Assembly (NCBI GenBank): GCA_964648215.1
Contig: CAZYMF010000166.1
Coordinates: 1-10,832 of the forward strand
Reading direction: 5' to 3'
Length of the DNA stretch: 10,832 nucleotides
Source of the DNA: CAZYMF01 sp964648215
GTDB lineage: Bacteria; Desulfobacterota; Binatia; HRBIN30; JACQVA1
Part shown: piece by piece, positions 1 to 5,503 of the stretch
Position numbering within the stretch: position 1 is the stretch's first letter
Layout: every line of letters begins with the position of its first letter
Notes under the pieces: generated by a model
The model's input: only the letters and a program-made list of their open reading frames with translations
Database searches by the model: none
Told to the model about the DNA's origin: nothing
Made by a program: the position numbers and the translations under genes

Positions 1-230
1 GATTCCGGCCCGTAGACCTCGATGACGCGCCCGCGCGGCACGCCGCCGACGCCGAGCGCCAGGTCGAGCCCGAGCGAGCCCGTGGGAATCACGGGGATAT
101 CGGGAATCAACGCTTCGGCGCCCAGCTTCATGATGGCGCCTTTGCCGAACTGCTTCTCGATTTGGCTCACCGCCAGGTCGAGGGCACGCTCTCGGTTGGG
201 ATCTCGTTCGCGGTTGCTATCCAAGGCCAT
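1..230 (-). CDS. recA: RecA recombinase, N-terminal part (runs off left edge)
   Basis: RecA is the cytoplasmic ATP-dependent strand-exchange protein of homologous recombination and the co-protease of the SOS response. The visible 76 residues begin MALDSNRERD and contain the typical N-terminal helix (ALDLAVSQIEKQFGKGAIMK, residues 16-35) and the PTGSLGLDLALGVGGVPRGR stretch (50-69). The sequence then enters the Walker A loop as YGPES and is cut by the window edge, so the ATP site, L1/L2 loops and C-terminus are not visible. The ATG at 230 is preceded by an AGAGGGG ribosome binding site (237-243) at 6-nt spacing, which supports this start. The start lies inside the end of thpR, a 14-base overlap, so the two are probably co-transcribed and translationally coupled. 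I saw no LexA box just upstream of recA, nor a convincing one upstream of thpR. Confidence 0.97.
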   Translation of the reverse strand, partial: MALDSNRERDPNRERALDLAVSQIEKQFGKGAIMKLGAEALIPDIPVIPTGSLGLDLALGVGGVPRGRVIEVYGPE

Positions 231-819
231 GAATTTCCCCTCTTCTACTGTCCGCCAGGCCGATTGTCCATAGGATCGTGTACACGGCGCCACCCGGGCG
301 CAGGTCGCTGCGGTAGCCGGTCACGTGGTCGACCGGGCTGGTGCCGAAGTCATCCGTCCAGTGCGCCTTCAAGATGGCTTCGACGGAGGTCCAGCCCCGC
401 TGTCCGCTCACACGGCCGAGTGTCACGTGCGAATGAAAGGGTCGCTCGTCGGCGGCAAACCCGAGCGGCAGCAGAGCGCCCTCAACTTCCTCGGCCAGCT
501 TGCCGAGGGCAGGCGCCTCGAGACCCACCCAGAGGACACGGGGCCGTTTGATCGAGGGAAAGGCGCCGAGGCCACGCACACGCGCCGAGAACGACGCCAC
601 CGATGCCGCAGCGCGCGCCACGGCGTCGCGCACGTCGCCGAGCCGCTCACCCGGCACCGAGCCGAGGAACTTGATCGTAGCGTGCAGCGCTTCGTCGCGA
701 ACCCAGCGCACCTCGCTGCGAACACGGGCGAGATCGGCCTTCAGCCGCAGGATCGCCGTGCGCACCTCGGGCACGAGGTCCACCGCGACGAATGTGCGGA
801 CGTGTGCGGTTTGCGTCAT
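217..819 (-). CDS. thpR: RNA 2',3'-cyclic phosphodiesterase (2'-5' RNA ligase family, ThpR/LigT)
   Basis: Cytoplasmic 2H-superfamily phosphoesterase. Family members open 2',3'-cyclic phosphate RNA ends and can reversibly join tRNA halves through 2'-5' bonds in vitro; the cellular role is unclear. The 200-residue product is close to the family's usual 180-190. It has the N-terminal RTFVAVDLVPEV strand and both catalytic motifs: HATI at residues 46-49 in HATIKFLG, and HVTL at 131-134 in HSHVTLGRV. The ATG at 819 was chosen because homology begins just after it; the frame stays open upstream, but that stretch is not family-like. The TAG at 217-219 overlaps recA. Gene order thpR-recA is widespread in bacteria, often with cinA upstream, but here the upstream neighbour is divergent trkA. 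A CATAAT on the minus strand (844-849) could be a -10 element, without a clear -35. Confidence 0.93.
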   Translation of the reverse strand: MTQTAHVRTFVAVDLVPEVRTAILRLKADLARVRSEVRWVRDEALHATIKFLGSVPGERLGDVRDAVARAAASVASFSARVRGLGAFPSIKRPRVLWVGLEAPALGKLAEEVEGALLPLGFAADERPFHSHVTLGRVSGQRGWTSVEAILKAHWTDDFGTSPVDHVTGYRSDLRPGGAVYTILWTIGLADSRRGEIHGLG

Positions 820-851
820 CGGCGTTCTCGGTACGCGGAGCGTATTATGGG

Positions 852-871
852 AGGGCCGGCGAAGTCCACCC
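852..871 (+). repeat. Intergenic short repeat, copy 1 (left of trkA)
   Basis: The 20-base string AGGRCCGGCGAAGTCCACCC occurs here with R = G and again at 3798-3817 with R = A. The last 16 bases are identical. Both copies are intergenic, in the same orientation, and flank the trkAH pair. On the minus strand this copy would lie in or beside a thpR promoter (possible -10 at 844-849). Two copies in about 11 kb of GC-rich DNA are more than expected for a 16-mer, but the function is unknown. Confidence 0.5.
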
Positions 872-904
872 CGCTTAGGACATCGTCGCAACGGCACTTT
901 GCGC

Positions 905-932
905 GAGCCGCTTGACGGGCCCCGAGCGGCTC
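905..932. repeat. Perfect 8-bp inverted repeat upstream of trkA
   Basis: GAGCCGCT (905-912) and AGCGGCTC (925-932) are perfect inverted copies separated by 12 bases. No T-run follows on either strand, so it does not look like an intrinsic terminator. Its loop holds the TTGACG of the candidate trkA promoter, which fits an operator or an RNA hairpin. This is inference; GC-rich DNA produces such dyads by chance. Confidence 0.4.
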
Positions 933-941
933 CCGTAGCGT
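912..941 (+). promoter_or_regulatory. Candidate sigma70-type promoter of trkAH
   Basis: TTGACG (912-917) matches five of six bases of the -35 consensus. TAGCGT (936-941), 18 bases further on, keeps the first, second and last bases of the -10 consensus. This would give a leader of about 50 nt before the trkA ATG. It is the best promoter-like pair I see between thpR and trkA, but the -10 is weak. Confidence 0.3.
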
Positions 942-1000
942 GGCCGGAGCTTTGCGCGTCCGCAAGGCGGTCGGGCGAGCGGGGGGAGGCACGGGCTCGG

Positions 1001-2350
1001 ATGAACATCGTCATCGTCGGGGGCGGGCTGGTGGGCTCGACCCTGGCCGGCAAGCTTGCGCACGATGGCCATGACGTCACCCTGGTGGAGCACGACTTCA
1101 GCAAGGTGCGTGAGCTCACCGACCACTTCGACGTTCACGTCGTGGCAGGAAACGGGGCGACCGCGCCGGTGCTGCGGCAGGCCGGCATCGAGCGCGCCGA
1201 TCTGCTGGTGGCGACGACCAACTCCGACGAGGCCAACCTGGCGGTCGGGCTGCTCGCCACCTCTCTGTTCCGGGTACCGCGGGTGGTGGTACGGCTGCGC
1301 GACCCCGACCATGCGGAAGGGTTCGGCTTGTTGAGCCGGGAGCGGCCGGACGCCTACGTGCGGGTCAACCCGGAGGCGGCCGCCGTCGAGAGGATCTTTT
1401 CGCTACTCGAGGTGCCCGGCGCGGTCGATGTGGTGTCCTTTCTCGACGGGCGGTTGCTGGTCGCCGGGTTTCGCATCACCTCCAACTCGGACTTCGCCGG
1501 CCTGCCGTTGTCGCACATTCAGCTGCTCTTCCCGGCGACGCCGACGCTGGTCGTCGCCATTCAACGCGGCGAGGAGTGGATCATTCCGCACGGCAAGGAA
1601 GAGATCCGCGCCGGCGACCTGATCTACTTCGCGATCGCGCGGGAAGAGCTGGTCAACGTGCTCTCACTGATCGGCGTGCTGGCCGAAGAACGCCGGCACG
1701 TCATGGTGGCCGGGGCGGGTCGGATCGGCCTGGAGCTGGCGCGACGACTGGAGCGGTCCGGAACGAAGGTGGTGTTGATCGAAGAGAGCAGCGAGCGGGC
1801 CCGTCGCGCCGAAGAGGTGCTCGACGACACCCTGGTGGTGTGCGGGCCAGTCACCGATCGAGAGATGCTCGAAGAGGAGGACATCGACGGCGTGTCGACC
1901 TTCGTGGCCGTGACACCGGATGCCGAGGTCAACCTGGTGTCGAGTCTGCTCGCCAAGCGACTGGGCGCCAGCCGGGCGTTCGCGCTGGTGGACAATCCGG
2001 CGCTGGCCAACCTCATCGGCGACATCGGCATCGACGCGGTGATCAGCCCGCGGCTGCTCGCGGTCGGCTTGACCTTGCAGCACATCCGCCGCGGCCGCGT
2101 GCGCTCGGTGGCCGCGTTGCTGGAGGACAAGGTCGAGGTCATCGAAGCCGAGGCGATGGCCGGCAGCCGCCTGACGGCGGGAACGCTGGCCGAGGTCGAT
2201 CTTCCGCGCGGGGTGCTGGTCGCCGCCATACGCCGCGGCGACCGCCTGTTGTTGCCGCGCGGCCACGACCGGGTCGAGCCGGGGGATCAGGTTCTGATCA
2301 TCACCACCACGGAAAAGGCGCCACGGCTCGACCAATACCTGTCGATCTGA
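1001..2350 (+). CDS. trkA: Trk potassium uptake regulator TrkA (NAD-binding)
   Basis: TrkA is the cytoplasmic gating subunit that forms a ring under the TrkH channel and links potassium uptake to NAD(H)/nucleotide binding. The 449-residue product matches the usual length of about 450-460 and the double RCK_N-RCK_C layout. The first Rossmann motif is GGGLVG at residues 7-12, followed by an acidic strand end in LVEHD. The first RCK_C domain is around 135-220. The second Rossmann motif is GAGRIG at 238-243, followed by VLIEESSERA. The second RCK_C covers the last 80 or so residues, ending in RLDQYLSI. The ATG at 1001 starts directly with the first beta strand (MNIVIVGGG); a GGGGGAGG-like stretch at 982-989 precedes it at a slightly long spacing. 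The stop overlaps the trkH start as TGATG, so the two are translationally coupled. Confidence 0.95.
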   Translation: MNIVIVGGGLVGSTLAGKLAHDGHDVTLVEHDFSKVRELTDHFDVHVVAGNGATAPVLRQAGIERADLLVATTNSDEANLAVGLLATSLFRVPRVVVRLRDPDHAEGFGLLSRERPDAYVRVNPEAAAVERIFSLLEVPGAVDVVSFLDGRLLVAGFRITSNSDFAGLPLSHIQLLFPATPTLVVAIQRGEEWIIPHGKEEIRAGDLIYFAIAREELVNVLSLIGVLAEERRHVMVAGAGRIGLELARRLERSGTKVVLIEESSERARRAEEVLDDTLVVCGPVTDREMLEEEDIDGVSTFVAVTPDAEVNLVSSLLAKRLGASRAFALVDNPALANLIGDIGIDAVISPRLLAVGLTLQHIRRGRVRSVAALLEDKVEVIEAEAMAGSRLTAGTLAEVDLPRGVLVAAIRRGDRLLLPRGHDRVEPGDQVLIITTTEKAPRLDQYLSI

Positions 2351-3786
2351 TGAACGTCCGGCTCGACCTCTACGTGCTCGGCTGGCTGCTCGGCCTGATC
2401 GGCCTGTTCCAGGTATTGCCGGTAGCCGCGGCGTTGCTCTACGGCGAGCCGCTGCTGCCCTACCTGCTCAGCGGCGCGGTCGCTTCCGGCTGCGGCGTCG
2501 GTCTGGCCGCGCTCACCCATCCCGGCGACTGGCGGGTCCGGCCGCGCGACGGCTTTCTCATCGTCGGTTTCGGCTGGGTGGTGGCATCGGTGTTCGGCGC
2601 CCTGCCGTACGTGTTCACCCATCACCTCGGTGTCATCGATGCGGTGTTCGAGTCTGTCTCCGGCTTCACCACGACCGGCTCGACGGTGGTCACCGGGCTG
2701 GAGAGCTGGCCGCGCGCCCTGTTGCTGTGGCGCTCCTTCACCCAATGGGTGGGCGGCATGGGGATCATTCTGTTCACCATCGCCATTCTGCCGCTGCTCG
2801 GCATCGGCGGCATGCAGCTGTTCAAGGCCGAGGTGCCGGGTCCGGTCGCCGACAAGGTGCGCCCGCGCCTGGTCGAGACGGCGCGCCAGCTGTGGTTCAT
2901 CTACGTCGGCCTGACGCTGGCCGAGTGCATCGCGTTGCTGCTGGCGGGGCTGGGACCGTTCGACGCCCTCTGCCATTCTCTGACGACCCTGGCCACCGGA
3001 GGCTTCTCGACCCGAGATCTGTCGGTCGGCGGCTTCGGCTCGCCGGCGGTGGAGTGGATCATCACCCTCTTCATGCTGATCGCGGGGATGAACTTCGTGC
3101 TTCACTACCGGCTGCTGACCGGGCGCGGGCGCGAGGTGTGGCGCGACTCCGAGCTACGGTACTTCCTGTCGGTCGTGGTGGGAGCGAGCGCCATCGTCGC
3201 CGTCGTGCTGCTGCGGTCCGACCACGGCCCGCTCGAGGCCCTGCGGCTGGCGACCTTTCAGGTGGTGTCGATCCTGACTACCACCGGCTACGTCACGGCC
3301 AACTTCGAGCTGTGGCCGAGCCTGACGCATCTGATCTTCATTCTGTTGATGGTGCTCGGCGGGATGTCCGGGTCCACCGGCGGCGGGGTGAAGAGCCTGC
3401 GCGCGCTGCTGGGCTTGAAGGCGCTGCGGGCGTCGTTCGCCCGCCTGCTGCACCGGCGCGCGGTGCGTTCGGTCAAGTACGGCGGCCGGCCGGTGAGCGA
3501 GGACGTGCTGGCCGGCATCTGGGCGTTTTTCACCGCCTACTTCCTGATCGCGGCCACGGCCGCGGCGGTGATCACCGCCGCCGGCTACGATCTGGAGACG
3601 GCATTCTCGGCGGCGCTGACGGCGATCGGCAACGTCGGCCCGGGCATCGGCTCGGTCGGCGCCTACGACAACTTCGCCCACTTCCCCGGGGTCATCAAGC
3701 TGGTGCTCGCCTTCTGCATGCTCGCCGGCCGCCTGGAAGTGTTCACGCTGCTGGTCTTGCTGTCGCCGCAGTTCTGGCGCCGTTGA
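2350..3786 (+). CDS. trkH: Trk potassium uptake channel subunit TrkH
   Basis: Inner-membrane potassium-translocating subunit of the Trk system, 478 residues against about 480 for the family. Four membrane-pore-membrane repeats can be followed by their filter loops: TTTGST at residues 107-112 (in VSGFTTTGSTVV), ATGGFS at 215-220, TTTGYV at 310-315 and IGNVGPG at 426-432, each contributing the filter glycine. The conserved GGMSGSTGGGVKSLR segment begins at 337, before the mobile gate region. All key parts are intact, so the channel should be functional with the TrkA encoded just upstream. The ATG shares its A with the TGA of trkA (TGATG). After the stop come about 145 intergenic bases with a small hairpin and a repeat copy, so trkAH probably forms a two-gene operon. 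Confidence 0.96.
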   Translation: MNVRLDLYVLGWLLGLIGLFQVLPVAAALLYGEPLLPYLLSGAVASGCGVGLAALTHPGDWRVRPRDGFLIVGFGWVVASVFGALPYVFTHHLGVIDAVFESVSGFTTTGSTVVTGLESWPRALLLWRSFTQWVGGMGIILFTIAILPLLGIGGMQLFKAEVPGPVADKVRPRLVETARQLWFIYVGLTLAECIALLLAGLGPFDALCHSLTTLATGGFSTRDLSVGGFGSPAVEWIITLFMLIAGMNFVLHYRLLTGRGREVWRDSELRYFLSVVVGASAIVAVVLLRSDHGPLEALRLATFQVVSILTTTGYVTANFELWPSLTHLIFILLMVLGGMSGSTGGGVKSLRALLGLKALRASFARLLHRRAVRSVKYGGRPVSEDVLAGIWAFFTAYFLIAATAAAVITAAGYDLETAFSAALTAIGNVGPGIGSVGAYDNFAHFPGVIKLVLAFCMLAGRLEVFTLLVLLSPQFWRR

Positions 3787-3797
3787 AATCTTTCGAC

Positions 3798-3817
3798 AGG
3801 ACCGGCGAAGTCCACCC
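3798..3817 (+). repeat. Intergenic short repeat, copy 2 (right of trkH)
   Basis: Second copy of the 20-base string also found at 852-871; 19 of 20 bases match and the orientation is the same. It begins 12 bases after the trkH stop and runs directly into the GC hairpin at 3816-3831. The flanking sequence beyond the 20 bases does not match copy 1. Confidence 0.5.
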
Positions 3818-3831
3818 GGCGGAGCCGCCGG
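3816..3831. repeat. Small GC inverted repeat downstream of trkH
   Basis: CCGGCGG and CCGCCGG are perfect inverted copies two bases apart; as RNA this would fold with a 6-bp stem and a GAGC loop. It lies 30 bases after the trkH stop and could mark the 3' end of the trkAH transcript. No T-run follows, so I do not call it an intrinsic terminator. The rest of 3787-3930 shows no further gene. Confidence 0.35.
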
Positions 3832-3930
3832 AGGCCATGGTCCTTGCCTGCGCCCGCGTTCCGGGGTAGCTGCACGTCTCATCGAGATGGAATCATCGCC
3901 CGCGGTACGGCGGGAGGCGCCATCCGCTCG

Positions 3931-5448
3931 ATGCCGATGCAAGATCATGATCCAGGGTCGCTGATCCGCCACCGGCACGCGTTGCTGTTGGGGCTGCTGT
4001 TGCTGGCCGCGCTGGCGGTGCGTTGCGCCGGGATCACCGGCTTGCCCCTCGCCTTCAAGCCCACGCGCCAGTACCGCTCGGCGATCATCGCGCGGGACTG
4101 CTACTACCGCTCCGGCGCGCCCGCCGCGGCCTGGCAGCAGCGGATCGCCGCGCTCAACCGACAGAAGGCGGGAATCTTGGAGCCGCAGATCATGGAGCTC
4201 CTCGCCTGCTGGGGATACCGCCTCGCGGGTGCGGAGCACCTGTGGATTCCGCGCTCGTTGTCGGCCACGTTCTGGGTCCTCGGCGGGCTCTTCCTCTATC
4301 TCTGCGCCCGGCGGATCGTCTGCGCCGAAGCCGCACTCGCCGCGGTGGCATTCTATCTTTTCTCGCCGTTCGGCATCACCGCGAGCCGTTCGTTCCAACC
4401 CGATCCCCTGATGATCATGCTGCTCTGCGGCAGCCTGCTGGTCATCCTGCGCCATGACGATGAACCCTCGGGCGCGCGCGTGGCGGTCGCCGGCGCCGTC
4501 GCCGGCCTGGCGATTCTGGTCAAACCGGTGTGCCTCTTCGTCCTCCTCGCGGCGTTTCTTTCCCTGGCCATCCGCCGCCGGGGCCTTCGCCAATCCGCCA
4601 CCGACCGCCACGTCATCGCCTTCGTCGGCATTGCCCTCGCCGTGGGGGCGGCGTTCTCGTTCTACGCCATCTTCATCGCGCGGCTGGCGCTGCGGCATCA
4701 GGCCGGCATCAGCTTTCTGCCGCGGCTGTGGCTGCGGCCGTCCTACTGGAGCGGCTGGCTCCACTGCATCCGGGTCGTGGTCGGCGCTCCGGCGCTGCTG
4801 CTGGCTCTGCTCGGGACCGCCCTGCTGCGGGGCCGGCAACGATGGTTCCTGGTCGGGCTGCTGGGCGGCTACGTCGCTTTCGGCCTGGCCTTCACCTACC
4901 ACGTGCACACCCACACCTATTACCAGCTCCAGCTCGTCCCGATCGTCGCTCTCGGGTTGGGCTCCGTCGTCGACGCCGTGCGGCGCCGGCAGAGCCGGCT
5001 CGGCGGTCCGTGGCCGAGCCGACTGGCGGCGCTGGCCGTGCTCGGGTTGGCCCTCGCTCCCGCGGTGCGCGGGTATTCCCCGCCAACGGCCGATCCGGGT
5101 TTCATCGCCGTGGCGCGGCAAATCGGCGCGACGGTCGGACACAGCGCCAACACCATCTTCCTCGCGGAATCTTACGGGAAACCGCTGATCTACCACGGCG
5201 AGCTGGCGGGGGTGAGCTGGCCGAAGAGCGCCGATCTCCGCGCCCAGCGTCTGCGCGGCGAGCGTCCGCTCACCACCGCCGAGCAGCTCGCCGTATTCCG
5301 CCGGTCGTCCCCAGACTACTTCATCGTTTCCGACCTGCCGGCGCTCGCGGCGCAGCCCGAGCTGCAGCGACTGCTCGAAGCCCGATTCCCCGTCGTGGCC
5401 AAGACGGAGCGTTACGTGATCTTCGACCTGCGCCAGCCCCCACCGTAG
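3931..5448 (+). CDS. GT39/ArnT-like membrane glycosyltransferase
   Basis: Probable polytopic inner-membrane GT-C glycosyltransferase of the PMT_2/ArnT-like group, which moves sugars from polyprenyl-phosphate donors to envelope acceptors; donor and acceptor cannot be told from sequence. The 505-residue product starts with a short basic stretch and TM1 (about 17-33). The first outer loop follows, with FKPTRQYRSAIIARDCYY (42-59) and LEPQIMEL (83-90). Then come about eight or nine more hydrophobic segments, with SRSFQPDPLMIML typical of the family, and a soluble C-terminal part of about 130 residues. The usual Asp-Glu pair of the first loop is absent; D56 or E84 may supply the acid. ATG 3931 is chosen over the in-frame TTG 3844 because GGGAGG (3912-3917) precedes it and the upstream residues are not family-like; ATG 3937 is an alternative. 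Confidence 0.8.
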   Translation: MPMQDHDPGSLIRHRHALLLGLLLLAALAVRCAGITGLPLAFKPTRQYRSAIIARDCYYRSGAPAAAWQQRIAALNRQKAGILEPQIMELLACWGYRLAGAEHLWIPRSLSATFWVLGGLFLYLCARRIVCAEAALAAVAFYLFSPFGITASRSFQPDPLMIMLLCGSLLVILRHDDEPSGARVAVAGAVAGLAILVKPVCLFVLLAAFLSLAIRRRGLRQSATDRHVIAFVGIALAVGAAFSFYAIFIARLALRHQAGISFLPRLWLRPSYWSGWLHCIRVVVGAPALLLALLGTALLRGRQRWFLVGLLGGYVAFGLAFTYHVHTHTYYQLQLVPIVALGLGSVVDAVRRRQSRLGGPWPSRLAALAVLGLALAPAVRGYSPPTADPGFIAVARQIGATVGHSANTIFLAESYGKPLIYHGELAGVSWPKSADLRAQRLRGERPLTTAEQLAVFRRSSPDYFIVSDLPALAAQPELQRLLEARFPVVAKTERYVIFDLRQPPP

Positions 5449-5503
5449 GCCGGCCATCCTGCCCCTTGTATCGCGCACCGTTGTCAGGGCATAGGCTTTG
5501 TCC

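Noticed and set aside
820..840. GTTC-TCG-GTAC before thpR as a LexA operator
   Set aside because: It is not a true palindrome and does not match the LexA consensus forms I know; no second site supports it.
820..1119. Longer N-terminal extension of thpR from an upstream start
   Set aside because: The extra 100 residues overlap the trkA start region and show no family similarity; the 2H-fold begins right after the ATG at 819.
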